Shown one piece after another: positions 32,057 to 45,158 of a stretch of 57,349 nt of DNA (its first letter is position 1; each line of letters opens with the position of its first letter). A program made the position numbers and the translations under genes. The notes beneath the pieces were generated by a model that was given only the letters and a program-made list of their open reading frames with translations, was not told where the DNA came from and made no database searches. This stretch comes from Thozetella sp. PMI_491. Lineage: Eukaryota > Ascomycota > Sordariomycetes > Chaetosphaeriales > Chaetosphaeriaceae. The stretch is from positions 1 through 57,349 of the forward strand of contig MU270028.1 in assembly GCA_021432635.1 (NCBI GenBank), written 5' to 3'.

Positions 32057-32501
32057 GCTGAGCACGGGCATCGCTTTGTGACTTCTGGTATCTAGGTAGC
32101 CCCGAAATAAAAAGGTGCTTATATTCCAATCCATGCCTCCGAACGCCTATGCTGTGCCCAAAGACTCGATCGCTACACTAATTAGATAGGCAGGGCGAGA
32201 GTAGTATACGTGGAGACTGGCTCCGCTACGAAACAGCAGGCTCTGTCGATGCCCACGCGCTTAGCCATCCCTGGCCCAAGATATCGCTTAAGGGAGAGGC
32301 GAGGAGACCCATCACGTCGGTGTAAAGCGGGTGGTAGGACGAGACGTCATCGGCAGCTACAATATCTACTTCTCAATGGGCATCCGCCATTACCTACTCA
32401 AGGCTAGCAATAGATTCCGCCGGCAGGTTCAAGAACATAAAGCTAGACTCGTCTCACAAGACTTGACTTGACAGAAGGCCAGAGTCCCGGCTGGCCCCTT
32501 T
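32057..32501. other. Intergenic, nothing recognised
   Basis: About 445 bp after the repeat with no supported gene. Confidence 0.4.
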
Positions 32502-33760
32502 CTATAAGTCACATAACGCCACGTCCAGCGACATAGGCTCGCTCATAGCCGCATCTTCAGTGCCGCTACACAGTAGGCTCATAAAGGTGGCCCCGTCTAG
32601 ATTTGTAGAATATGACGCGGGGCGCGCCGCAGAGTGGAATCGCTCGGCTGCACAGCGCGCTTGGCGGATAAATTCGGTTGTCTTGGGGAAGGCGGCCTTG
32701 CCCGAGGTAACGTACTCCACACGCCTGAAGAAGCCGACAACCACCTTTATAAGCACAATGTTGTTTTGCATTGACTCGTTGCACGGGTTAGTAACCACGT
32801 GTAAAAAAATAGTGGTAAGGGTGGTCATTAGGTAGTATAAACCCAGCCTGTAGCACGAGTACTCCAGTCAGATCGAATTCAACCCATGCATAACTTCCAG
32901 ACAAGGAGGGGCCAGATACTTACCATCCAGGAGTAAAACTCTTAATATCAAAGTGTTTCATAAGCAAAGCTATAGACCTAGCAGCCTCAATATATACTAC
33001 AGCTATCATCGGCGTAAGGAGCCGGTAGGTAGCATTCTCGCCTTGTGTGAATAGGGGCGTAAATCAGCGATATATAGAGCATAGTATATAGTAGTAAGAC
33101 ATGTGTAAGACAAGGAACTAGATCTAGGATAGACCCCTAGTCTCAGTGATACATCCCAGCGGTTTCCCTAGTCATATCTCTAGTGGGATAGACTGTCGCT
33201 AAGCGTTAAGGTCCCATAGGATCCTGTCTAAGGTGCCCAATAGTTGGGCCGATGGGGAGCTCAGCGCAGTCGCAGAATAGAGCTGGCGCGAGATCTCACC
33301 GCATATACAAGCCAGCTTAGTAAAGCATAAAAAGAAGTCAAACCTCTCGGTAGTCTCCAAAACCGCCCAGCTCATACCCTGGTTGCAGCTGACCTATACG
33401 TCACAGGGGAAGCTGTAGCTAATCTTGTCGTTATAGATGGCTGAGGGCCTGCCGCACTGTAGGGCGACTGTCTTGTCCAGGCAGTAAATCACCCAGAAGA
33501 CACGGTTCCTCTCTTGCTTCTCTTGCTCGCCAAGGTTCCACGCCAGATATAGCTGGCGGTTCAGCGCGAGGCTGTGGGCTAGGCGGGAGGCGATCAAGGA
33601 AAGTATGTACTTAAGCCTCTAGGCAGTTAACAGCCCTTAAGTAAAGACGGTTATAACAGCCACGGCCTGCATGGCTATCAGGTCCGTCGCCCCGTGGATG
33701 ATTTTAGACTCGTATAACAGCCCAATATACAAGACGAATCTCGTCATTGAAGGTTTCCTA
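32502..33760 (-). pseudogene. Relic of a fungal-specific transcription factor (middle homology region)
   Basis: Minus-strand pieces in order match the Fungal_trans region: IASRLAHSLALNRQLYLAW, RVFWVIYCLDKTVALQCGRP (33394-33597), then past a stop an alpha-helical ISRQLYSATALSSPSAQLL stretch (about 33300-33240). Finally VVVGFFRRVEYVTSGKAAF (32502-32828) is the usual C-terminal block. Several in-frame stops, often TAG, separate them, and no zinc cluster was found upstream. It is unrelated in position to the intact regulator at 13133. Confidence 0.7.
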
Positions 33761-34764
33761 TTTCGTGGGTGGGCCGGTGCTGCTGCCGCTTTAACCTGTG
33801 CTTGGGGTGTGCTTGGGGTGTGCCAGATGTGCTGATTGTGGCGCAGTTGGGAACCCTATTTTGCCACCGTGATTGATGTGCTACAAAACTAAATATGGAG
33901 CAAGCTTACAGGGTACTTTTTTAGACCCCATGCAAACTAACCCCGGCTTCTGCCCTCAAAATGTACTTCTGTCTTTAGTGTTAATTTCTCGTCTTGAGAA
34001 CTGTTTTCTAAGCTTGTCCGATTGCCTTTCATTATTTCTGAGGAGGCTATATTATTTTTAATATTGGAATTACAAACGATACCGTTGGGAAGGCTACATA
34101 GACGTAAGTTGAACAAGCAGGCGATCTATTAGCACGAGATACTAGGGGGTATAGCCTCAAATCGTGGTTCATATGACTTAAAGTATTCATTGTCTTGAAA
34201 ATTCCTACGCGGCACCTGCTGGAGCCGAAGATAGCAGCCCTGTAATCCACATGTGCCACCTCGGCGGTCTGGTGGCCCTTGAGTGCCAATTCCAAGTCTG
34301 CCTTACCTATGTGTATGGAGAGGTTGCGGACGCCGAAGGAAGGGCATGTGATAGTTAATGAGCTAGGATCTCTCACCGATGTGGTAGGCTCCGCTCCCTT
34401 GTTGGCTTTGGCTGCTACTATTAGTGCGGCGATAAAGCAAGAATCAAGGACATACCTTGACTTCCCGAGTACAGCTCTCTCATGCGTCATTTGGAGAGAG
34501 ATAAGGTCTCAGGCAGGTAATGAAGGTGAGGCAGACTGAGAGGCCCGAGATGAAAGGGGGTCCTGGCTTCGTGCGGCATTAAAAATGCCTTCTCAGCTCA
34601 TCAATAGATGTGACAGAAGCAGGAGGCGAGACTTGAGCATCATGCGCAAGGCTCATCTTGCGTGGGTATGTCCTTCCTTATCCCTGCTCAGAGGTTCCCT
34701 TGATAATCCTACTGCGTGGGGTTTGACTTCATTCTGCCTTGTATGGATCCGCCCTAGTGAAGTA
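33761..34764. other. Degenerate spacer, nothing recognised
   Basis: Contains open frames on both strands without family motifs (for example 34047-34490 minus). Probably old transposon or gene debris. Confidence 0.4.
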
Positions 34765-35515
34765 TCAAATGCCGGCTTCGGGTTATGCCTTAGAGTTTGT
34801 CCTTTGCCACATCCTTGACTCGTATACAACCTCGTAACCCAGCTTTTGTCCAAGGCAGCTTCAGCCGCTGGCAAATTATATAGTGGATAGCTCATAATAC
34901 TAGAAAGGTTGGAACTGTCCTGGACAGAGGCTTGGATGGCATGGTTACATACGAGTCAAGGATGTGGCAAAGAATAAGCCCCAAGGCATAACTAGAGCCG
35001 GCATTTAATTCTTAGCGCAAGGCGAAGTCCTTCGACGTTGCAAGCTTTATGTCTCCGGTTGGTAGCAAGAATTTCGTCACAATTATGTAGTTGTGCGGGT
35101 TGCAAAGCAAACGTCTTGATCAGTCATGCGATACTTACATCCTAGATTCTGCACGCCTGGATAGCTAACCGCAGTCCGCCCATAGGGACTTCGTCGGGCA
35201 TACCGCGGTCTATCCTCGCCCATTCGCGCAAGGGGGATCTCAAATTAAAGGCACTTAGATCATCCCCGTGGCTTTACCTTAACAGGTCCTTTATGCGAAG
35301 GAGCGAGGAGAGATTGCGGTGTGGCCGACGTAGTCTTATGACGCTCTCCGACTGCCCCACGTACCGTATAATAGTGATAGGCACTCTTACCACCGACTGG
35401 AGGCATGAAGCTTGTGACATGGAAGGACTTCACCTTGTGCCGAGCATCAAATACTGGTTCTGGTTATGCCTTAGAGCTTATCCTTTGCCACATGCTTGGC
35501 TCGTATGTAACCATA
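34765..35515. repeat. Inverted-repeat element (MITE-like family)
   Basis: An arm at about 34935-35060 is the inverted counterpart of about 35395-35515: shared GGTTATGCCTTAGAG, CTTTGCCACATGCTTGGCTC, AGGACTTCACCTTG and GCATGAAGCTTG. A third partial copy lies at 34765-34830 and a fourth near 6270-6330. Between the arms, 35061-35394 is non-coding. Probably a non-autonomous DNA element or its nested remains. Confidence 0.6.
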
Positions 35516-37212
35516 TCACATGGGGCGAAGAGTCCTGCCACTCGGAAGACACCCACCAGCCCTCCACCCTATGAGGAGTGGCGGAAGGCTCGAGCACCTC
35601 GAGGTGAGATAGACATACATGGCTTGCCAAGGGTGTCCCTGCTTGTTATCTGAAAGGTGGCAGCCAGGTGGCGGATTCAGTGGAAGTTTATCAAGCGAGG
35701 CGGTTAGAGGCATCTTTATGCCCTCATAATCACCGGAAGGGGAGAAATCTCCGCGCCTCGCCACCGCGCTATATGGTTGCGTCATGCATACAGCCCACGG
35801 GGATGGAGATGTTCAATGCGAGGAGCAGCATGACGATCATAGCCAAGTGTCCGCCCGTTGATCGAGAGGCAGCTCTGCACAGCTGACCGACACACTGCTA
35901 CCAAATGTCTCTGAAAACGGCAAGTAAACATATGCTACCAAATAGTAGCTCGCCAAGAGCGGCCGCAACGTGCCTGTACCAGGCTCTCAATCAACAGGCA
36001 TTTCTCGCATTAGATGCCGGCTAGATGTGGCCTCCTGGTAGTAAGGCAGGTTCAGGGGGAGGGAGTGATACCAAATTGGGAAGATACGCAGAGTAGAGAT
36101 CACGTATTATACCTTATTAGTGCTTATTAGTAAAATTCACCGACAGGTTCTCGGGCTTGGAATTCCGTTGGAGGAGCAAGGTCATTGTTATCCGCTTTCT
36201 CCCCAACAACGTCCATCCTTTCGACAGCCAGCAAGCGTCCTCTGTCACGAGGCCCTCCATATCATGCCTCTGACTTAACCGCTCAGCTGACGGCGTGATC
36301 AAAACACTACCTACACACTTTCTCCCCCAAGTTATGCCGGTAATCCCGGTGTCTTAACAAGATTGGTATCGCTACTACCCAACGTATACCAATAATGGGC
36401 CGCAATAAAGCCGATATGTCTGCGGCAAGACCCCAGCCAGATATCCTAATTTGCTGCTGCAAGTTGGGGGCGGGCAGTGGCGATAGTTGGTTATGCTTCA
36501 AAGCCTCTGCCAGGATAAGAAGGATTAGACATGGAACAAGATGCCAAGCAAGGCTCAGGGATAGCGAAGGGTGAGACAGTCGGACCGCGAAGCCATCCAG
36601 GCAGGTTTCTTTGTCTAGCACGGACATCCTCGTGGCTTCGATTCGACGGCTACTGGTGTGAAGAAGCGAGGTTAGATCGTGGTCTGGCTTGCGTGGTCTT
36701 GTGAAACATGGCCTGACTGTGATTGCCGGGAGCCTACCGAAGCTGAGAACTGGGAGGAAGTGGTGACGGATGGCCGACCAGCCGTTCCTTGTGGGGATAA
36801 AGAAACTCTCGAATCCAGGCTGAGTACGATCTCTTGAAAATCACCATATCAACCAGACTGACCAGCACCTACGCCGAAATGCACCCGCGCTCAAAAGCTA
36901 TTACAGCCCTATCCAACTGTAGATTATATGTAAGCCAAACATAGCGTGCCACAGGAAGGGTCTGGGAGGACAAGCTAATTTATAGGAACCAACTAGCCGA
37001 GGGTCGTAGTAGAAGGTCTAATGTGGCTCTACGCTCAGACTCTCAGCTAATTCGATGTCCCTCGAGCGTTCTAGAACTTGCCATTGTGAAGCTCTAGATC
37101 GAAAAGGGATAGAGGAGAGGCGGTGATGTGGCATTATGGCAGGTATAGAAGTCGCCTTCCGGTACTGTCTGCCGGCCTAATAGAAGCTATTTTTGGAGGC
37201 TGCCTTGATTCT
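35516..37212. other. Degenerate spacer, nothing recognised
   Basis: 1.7 kb without a supported gene. Frames at 35668-35886 (+) and 36307-36627 (-) have no recognisable domain and lack start context or introns. Confidence 0.4.
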
Positions 37213-37518
37213 TTAGTACTGCCTAGGCTGCAGCGTTAGTGAAAGAGGTCGAGAGGACGCCAGCAGCTTTTTTAAGCTGAGATGGTAGGCTATAGAACCG
37301 CTGTTTTGCCCCTTCATATAACTAAGATGTGGTCTATGCTTAATTTTACCTTTCCACTTCTCTGGCTTTTCTAGCAAACAATCTAATACTGAATCCTCCC
37401 CATATTTCTTAATCTCTTTGGCGCTTCGGCCTAATAAATCATAGTGGGTGAGACTTTGGTCCGGCCCTTCCCCATAGCAACTACTGATTGCCACGGGGGT
37501 TAGAGGATCTAGCACCAA
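37213..37518 (-). CDS. Small unrecognised ORF
   Basis: 101 codons on the minus strand with balanced composition, including GPDQSLTHYDLLGRSAKEIK and KKYGEDSVLDCLLEKP. I do not recognise a family. It may be an exon or a gene relic in a transposon-rich area. Reported only because codon use and composition look protein-like. Confidence 0.25.
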   Translation of the reverse strand: MVLDPLTPVAISSCYGEGPDQSLTHYDLLGRSAKEIKKYGEDSVLDCLLEKPEKWKGKIKHRPHLSYMKGQNSGSIAYHLSLKKLLASSRPLSLTLQPRQY

Positions 37519-38969
37519 TAAAGTTGGTTTAGGAGTATACGAGTGGAGAGATTGTCGGCTGGGAGAACACTGGTATAGATCGATTTCTATTAACTTAACG
37601 GGTATGTCGGCTACTCCTCCATGCTATCCTATGTAGCGTCCAGATATCAGACCGTCTGAAGTGGAACATTGCTACCATAGCTATTAGGGCGCCCCTGTTG
37701 CCGGTTTCTCCTCCTAAGGCGCCTCATTGAGATAGCTCGGGGCCGACGAGTCGATTGATCCTCAACTGAGCTTGATCCATCCTCGCAGGGCTCGCCCTCG
37801 CAGGCGCTCGTGGCAAACCGGTCCCCCAACCGAAAGCCGCCGAAACGCAGCTTCGCTACTGCCGATCTTGAGGGGTTAGCACGTTCACGCACGTATGTAG
37901 AGCTGCTTTAATATAGAACTACAGTAACTATGCGAGCAAGCACGCTGTAACCTCTACAAACCTTACATCCGGGTGTTTGCAGAATTTCACTGCAATATTT
38001 ACCCCCTCCGACCCTGCCCAGCCACGCGCATCCAGCTGTTTATAAACAGTATAAGACCTTCTATTTAGGCGATTCTTTGCTATCTAGCTCTTATATCCCC
38101 TATTCTCTTGCCAACGTCGATAGACTGGACGCATATCTTTCCTTTGCTTTGATAACTTCCTGTACTGGCCTGGCTTCGGAGGCGGTACAAGTGGGGCCAG
38201 CAATCCGGCATGGACCGGGGGAGAGACGCTTCACCGTTGCGAAAGACGCCCATCATGAAGACCTAACAGGGGTTAGAACAATACAAATTAGAAGGTAAGC
38301 GACTGCGCGTGACTGTTAGCCCGAGTTCCCCGCCCGAACCAAGGGTACCGTGATGGATATTTGAGTCACTGCCATTGCGTCTTCCGTTCCGAGAGCATTC
38401 GCCTTTGCTGACGCGCTAAGCTAGCGCCCCTAGACAGGATCTAACAGTAGATCGGCCCCCGTCGCGGTAGAGATCTACTGGTAGATGGGCTGGGGCCGGG
38501 CCAGGCGGGGGGTCGCGAGGGAAGGATCTACTGCTAGAGATCTACTCGTAGACGGGCCAGTACGGGGGCCGGGGAGGATCTGAGTTTGAGGATCTGAGTT
38601 TGAGGATCTAAAATCTGATTTACGCGCGAAGGCCGGGGTAGGAGGTCCGGGTGTCCGGCAGCCGCCCGGCCATGTAGGCGTGAGTTTGCTATGGGGTGGC
38701 ACCGGGCAAACTGCCCCACTCGGCCGGATGCTGGCGGCGAGCCGGTGGGTGCTACCAGTCCGAGGATCAGCGAATACCGCATTCGTTTTATTGGCAGAGG
38801 AAGCGCCGGTCGTGCCGGTTTAGCTGCGCCGTCACCGAGTGAAGTTGAGTATGCATGCGACGTAAATAGAGAAACCATGAATAGACGCCGCGGGTACACT
38901 GAGACCTCTTCATACATCCAGCAACGCAAAAGTGGGATTCCAGGTCTACAGTTGTTTGCAAAATCCCAT
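37519..38969. other. Spacer with short GC-rich repeats
   Basis: No supported gene. Around 38455-38620 there is a cluster of GATCTACT/AGTAGATC words in both orientations. A tandem AGGATCTGAGTTTG occurs at about 38575-38605. Confidence 0.4.
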
Positions 38970-39555
38970 TAGACACAATAGAAACCCAGGAGCTAATAAG
39001 GGCAAATATAAAGACAGTAGCTTAAAGAAAGTATATAATTATAAACTTAAGTGCCTAGCTTAGGCTTATTATATACAGGTAATTATCAACAGGTGCCTAG
39101 ACTCGCAGCTATATAGTTATAAAGTTTGAACCGCTTGCTCCATCGTGTTTTATATTGTACATGGAAAAGACCTGCTATAGCACCTATCGATCTAGCCTCA
39201 GGCGCTGTAATCGTTGTGCGGTAGAAGTCTTTATTACATACCTAGAGCGCCACTGTAAAGCCCCGATTGGCTTGGCTCGTACATTGATTGGTTCGGTCTG
39301 TGCTGCTGTCGCGTCCTCTTCGTATTCATGGTGAAAACAATTTTGATCCTCTACGAATGTTCATATCCTTAGCTTCCAATCTTAGCCTAGCTATGTGACG
39401 CGCGGCGGTGGGGAGGATTTTAGTATTGCCATTGGCTAGCTATTCCTGGAACCTCGGATTAGGCTCCCTCTATACAGTAATTTGGCCTGGTTATTTGCCG
39501 TTACTATTAAGATTAACGACTAATCCGAGAATGTATGTTTAGTAAGCAGTAGGAG
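38970..39555 (-). repeat. Mutated inverted copy of the peroxidase 5' region
   Basis: Matches, inverted, 46430-47045. That span covers the promoter and the first ~60 nt of the peroxidase gene: AACCCAGGAGCTA, TATATACAGGTAAT, GCACCTATCGATCTA, CCCCGATTGGCTTGGC and ACGACTAATCCGAGAA. Differences are mostly C-to-T and G-to-A in this copy, as expected for RIP. Confidence 0.85.
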
Positions 39556-40255
39556 CCTTTAGTCGCTTTATGTCGCGGAGCTGAAGTTGAAAACGTTCCA
39601 CTCTAAGGGGAGTAATAGCCTGGGAAGAAAGGTGCAGGATCCCCTGCCCGACATTCCGTGGCCCTGGATCAATCTAATACAGGACCGTTTTTGTAGAAGC
39701 TTCGAGACTAGCGGAGGATTCGTACGGGGCTAGCATATAGAGCCGTCAACTATCGCTCTGGGCCATTCTTTTTTTACTCTTTTTTTTCCTTTCCTGTTTT
39801 TACCTAGCTTATATCTATATACAGTACTATCTACCATCTTTACAACGATATATCCACTGAGGTATATAGCCGTGTAAATATTGATACTATATAAGGGCGT
39901 AAAAGTGGTTGATATACTGGCTGAAGTGGCTTAGATAGGGGATGGTGGATATTAGCGGCGTATCCACCAACAATAACCGGCACTCGCATAATAAGCCTGG
40001 CGGCGACTAATATAAGTTCTCAGCTAGCTTGCTTATTCGCTTACTATCTGGCTCTCTAACCCGAAAAAGTCAAGCAGACGGACCCGGTACCTATTCGAGT
40101 AGCTAAACTTGGTAACCTATTCAAGTAGCGATTATTATTAGGGAAAGGAAGGGTTGCTAGCGGCTCTAACAAGAGGCTCCAAGAGGGCTTGTATTTTCAA
40201 TTATATTCTCGTGTAACAAGACTAGTACTTTAGACGCTTGTTTATTTAGGGCCTC
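39553..40255 (-). repeat. ~700-bp dispersed repeat, copy 2 (inverted)
   Basis: Inverted partner of 6735-7447. It is more AT-rich than the first copy. It joins the copied peroxidase 5' region at a short overlap around GAGCCTTTAGTCGCT. Confidence 0.75.
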
Positions 40256-43200
40256 TCCTATATAGGCTTTTCTTACTACTTTAAGTATTAATCCTCGAGG
40301 GGAACTTCTACTTCTCCTGTAACCTCCCTTTTACGTTTCGCTACCTAGCGTAGATATATCAGGTTAGATTTTTCTGTTTGTTGTTTAGTCTTTTCACTTC
40401 TTTAAGGCAAGCCTTAAGCACCGTTGTTTTTCTACTTAGGCTAAGTAACACCGCAGTAATACTAAAGATGTAATAGTTTAACAACGCGGCGGTGCTATAG
40501 GTCCTATTAATAGTTGTCCTTGCGGGCAACACTGCTTTAGTTATATAGTTTATAGTGGAAAGCCTAACTCTGTTAGCCTTTATACTCCCTTCCTTGGTAG
40601 GTTACTTACTATTTTAGTTGTACTTATTCGCCTAAGCTATTCTATTAATACTAACCCTAATAGTCTAACTCTACTATATAGCTCCTAGACTTGCTCTTAT
40701 TAAAGGAGTTATTAACCAAGCCTTTTAGTAATAAGATCGTTATACTAATCAAAACATAGATAACAGATAATCTTATACTCCTTATACTATACTTCTTACA
40801 AGTACTAGAGCTATTATAGCAGGTAATACTCTTTACGATAAAGGAGACATAAGTAATACTATCTTTAGTGTATTTCTAAAATATGATCCAGAACGAGTAT
40901 ATTAAGGTTTAATTCCTACTATATAATATAATTATAACCTAGTAGATCTAGGTTAACTACTTCTTAACAAGGCTATAGATTTAGCAGTAAGTTAAGTCGG
41001 CCAGTTAAGTACTACTCTTTTAGATAGACAGTATTATCTATAGTAACTCAAACATAACGATCAATAACTTTATACAATAGGATTATATCAGCGCCCTAAT
41101 CCCCTCTAATTAGGGCAAAGGATATAATAGTAGGCTCTTACTATATAACCCTAAGATAATCCTTAATATATTAGTAAGCCTAAGAAACAATTTTAATGCA
41201 AAGTAGGACCTAGGACTCTTCCAGTCTTATATTAAAGACTAGTAGTATTATACTAAAATAAAGGAGCTCTTATACGCTAAGTTGCCTAATAAAGATATTG
41301 TAAAGCAGTTCTTAGTCAAGCAAGAGTAGTATAACTACCCCATCGGGTACTATACACTACAGCTCTATAATAAGAAGCATATAGATAAGATTTAAAAGTA
41401 TTACCCTAAAGTTAAGCTAGTAAACCAAGACAATAAAAGGCTGCTATAGGAAAGCAACAACTTGAAATAGAGGTGGTAGGGCTAGCTTAGACAGGTATTT
41501 CTAGTATAGATAGAGCAAATAACAGCTAAGTAGAAGAGATAGATTAAGATACCTAATCATTTATAGTATATATGTTAAACTTACCAACCCTTTTTTTTAA
41601 CCTATTTACCGCCCAAGGACCTATTCCTAGCGACTAGTAACAACTGCCTTAATCACCTTAATAATAACCTTAATATTAACAGTTTAATAGAGGAGTTTAA
41701 TCGCCTTACAACTTATAGATTTATTTAAAGCTACCTCTCTAACTATGTCTTCTATAACCTTAACCTTATCCTCTCTTTAGTCAAGTAAAAATAATATTAC
41801 TTCTCGACCAAGTAATCTTATAATCTTAATTATCCCTTCCTCTATAATCTAGATATAGCTTCCTCTTTACTAAAATAGATCTTCTATTATAACCTATAAT
41901 TCCTTTATATTCTAAGAAATACCTAAATCTCTAAATATAAATACTAGGTTGTCTATAGCTATAGTATAAGCAGATACTTCCTTATAGATATTACTCTGCT
42001 AGCTACTACTGCTTTTTAAAGCCTCTTTATTACTTCTTTATACTTTCTTAAGTCTCCAAATAACAACCTAGTATTCTAGAATCTAGCCTGGTCTATACTA
42101 TTTCCTAACTCTGTTAAGTCATAGTAGAGTAAATAGATTAAAAGCCTAAGAAGAATATAGATTAAGATTAATAATATATCAGTACTGATTTAAAGGCAGC
42201 TATATAACCCTTTATAGAAGCTAATAATAATCTAGTACTTATTAAACTCCTCTAAAGGAATTACAAGCCTAAAACCTTATCAGTAAAGCAATTAAGCTTA
42301 GAAAATAAGCTTATTAACTACTAGGAGTATACCTAGTTATTTAAGGCTAAGCCTATTATTATTACTGCCCTGTAAGTCTTCTCATATATGCCTATTCTTT
42401 AACCCCGCCGATTATTTACTGCCTTTAGGCAAGACACACTTAAGGAGTAGTAGTTTATACAGCATAAGGGAAGGGCTAGGCATAGGGATAGTAGAGTTAA
42501 AAATAGAGAGGTAATAATAAAGACTAGCTTCTTCTATACTTATAGATCTAAGCCAAGAAGTATATGTTCTTAATCTATATCTAGAAGAGTATCTACACCG
42601 GTAAATTTTAAAAAAAATTTCAACTTTATTGTATTATAGCTATTATTAAATTCTGCCTTTATTATAATCAGAACCTTTATTCTTTTATATACTGTATAAA
42701 AGGTCTACCTAATGTCTAGAACCACACCTTTATATAGCTTTATGGGCAACATAACTAAACAATATCTATTTCTAGAAGGTGCTATTCAACCACTTTAGAC
42801 CTATAATTCCCTACTAGTCTCCTATTCTTTACTTCTGCCTTTACCAAGGTCTAATATCTCTAGTATAGACTAATTATATATTTTTCTTTATATTAGTGGT
42901 TTCTTTAGGCGTATTCCCAACCTATACGTATGAAATTATAACGAAAGTAACAGGTCCGCCTTCTTCTCCTTATTTATCTCTCTTTTATACTTAGATTAAT
43001 ACTAATTAGCTGCTAAAGTTAAGGCTTATATATAATATATAAATCTTGCCTTTTACTTATATCTATAACATCTATTATTAAATAAGGCAGCATTTTAATA
43101 CTACTAAGCCTCCCTTTAACTCGGGTTTCTCTAGCCTTACCCTTGGGAAGTCAAGATATATCCTAAAATCTTACTTCTTTATAACACTAAAAGTAGTATT

Positions 43201-44680
43201 AACCTAGTAAGGCAGTAATACTTGCCACAATAGTAAGAGATCTTAGCTTATCACACAGCCTTTCTTAGCTCTACAACCTCTCTATATTAGCGCCAACCCT
43301 TTAGCGCTAGGCCAGGATAATATAACACAATCGGGACATAGCCGTAATACACTTTATACATTTCAGGAGTAAAGGTTACATAAGCCAAATTCGGTTCATA
43401 ATATTTAAGCTTCTATAATATATATAGCATAGATCGATTAGAATATACTTTCCCACAAGGTCTTGATCAACAATAGTTCCCCTTAAGGGGGAGTATAAGT
43501 AATATAAAAAGAGGAGATAGCCCTAGTATCCTAGTAAATATTAGTAAAACATACTTATTGCCTTACTAATTTATTAATTAGTCAGTGTTTTAAGTATGTG
43601 TCTCGCCTACTCAGTAAGCTCGCTCGCCAAAGTAACTAGCTGACAGGAAAAGGGATTAGCATGGTTTAACTAGGGCCTGTTTAGAAATAAATATAAATAC
43701 CTCCCTCTACTAAACTAATACCTAGTAATTAAAAATCTATTAGTATGCCTATAGTTAGAGAGCTAACTCTTAGCACTGACTTAACCCCCCCACTCTACAC
43801 TACCTTTTAGCTTAGTGGTATAATCTGCCTATTACGTCCGTCCCTTATTTACCTTCTAATTCCTACAATAGCTATTACAAGCTAGTTATTTACCTGCTTC
43901 TTAGCCACTTTCCTCCTCTATATTAGCTATAAGAATATCGTCACACTTACACTTAGATTAAGTAACATCATAACAACTCTAAAGATACTATAGCTTAAAA
44001 ACACAGTGCTACTACGGATAATACTAGTGGTTATCCTTAGGGGAAACACCACGTTAGTCATATAATTCTTAATAAGGAACCTAGCTTTATTACCTATCTT
44101 TCGCTCCTCTTCGGCAGGTTACCCTTGGCGCTACCTATACTAAGACTAGATAACTTTACTAACCTAGGCTAAGCAGTCCAATGCTACATATAACTCTAGG
44201 AGTTACTCCTGCTGAAGACGTTATTAGCTAAGTCCTTTAATAATAATACAAGCTATACCTAAGCTTAATAAACTAATAGGGGATCTAGATAAGGAAAAGG
44301 GAGGTAAGGCTAATAGTCCTACTTAACCTCCTACCTCCCTCGCCCTTTTACCAAGTAGATAAGACTAGAAGAGTATAACTTAACTAAAACCCCTATGGAA
44401 AATCTAGACATATATGTCTAAACATCTATTACTCCTTTTTTTTATTTATATTCCTCTCCCTCTCTCCCTTTTATTGTTAGATATTTATTATAATATCTAT
44501 CCCTGCCATAATAAGAAGATTACCAACCCAGAGGATTATTATATTTAGCCTTAGACTCTCTGTTCTTATTCTAGCCCTTAGTATTCTATACGTAGTGCTT
44601 GTCAGGCGCTTTGCTTGTCTAGTATTTCCCTTCTACTTGGTAACTACCCACGCCTGTAGTAACAACGATGTATTTAGCCA
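40256..44680. mobile_element. AT-rich, RIP-like degenerate retroelement DNA
   Basis: About 4.4 kb of strongly AT-biased sequence in which no frame survives. On the plus strand many TAG codons fall where tryptophan would fit (for example about 41270-41570), the product of TGG-to-TAG mutation. A GGGGGAGTATAAGTAAT stretch at 43489-43505 looks like a polypurine tract next to an LTR. A ~330-bp block at about 40400-40740 recurs directly at about 43920-44240. Superfamily not determined. Confidence 0.7.
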
Positions 44681-44689
44681 ACTTTAGTC

Positions 44690-45158
44690 ACAAGACAATA
44701 TCATTCCTAATATTATTTACTACATCTGGCTTCTGAAAGACCCTACTGAGCTACATCTCGATTTCAAGGTGTTTGTCTCAGTCTACTCTACGTATATCTT
44801 CTAGAAGCCCAAGAGTATTTACTTCCATACAGACACTACGCCCGAGATATACGCAAAGGCAAAGGACTCGGGCTCGATCTGGACCAGGCATGTTCTGGCC
44901 ATCCCCAGCGTCAACGTGTATTATGTCAAAACGCCGACGTCTACTACCAAAGGCATCAAGATCAAGGTAATAAAGCACAAGACCGACTTTTTGCGAATCA
45001 TTGCGCTCCAGAAGTTCGGAGGAGTCTACCTAGACACAGATGCTGTACCCCTTCGGAGCATTGACGATCAGTCCAACATCGGCTCAGGGGATGTTAACCT
45101 CGATGCCGCTGACCCCGGTCTTTGTGACGTCTACGACGTCGGCATCTGGGCCTACTGA
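44690..45158 (+). pseudogene. Glycosyltransferase family 32-like relic
   Basis: The frame reads NIIPNIIYYIWLLKDPTEL, SIYFHTDTTPEIYAKAKDSG, IKVIKHKTDFLRIIALQKFG and GGVYLDTDAVPLRSI. The last is the DXD sugar-nucleotide site of GT32 (OCH1-like/alpha-1,4-GlcNAc transferase-like) proteins. One TAG near 44811 replaces TGG. The C-terminal half is scrambled after GIWAY, with stops. It adjoins the RIP-like block. Family members are Golgi type II enzymes, but no membrane anchor is seen here. Confidence 0.75.
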
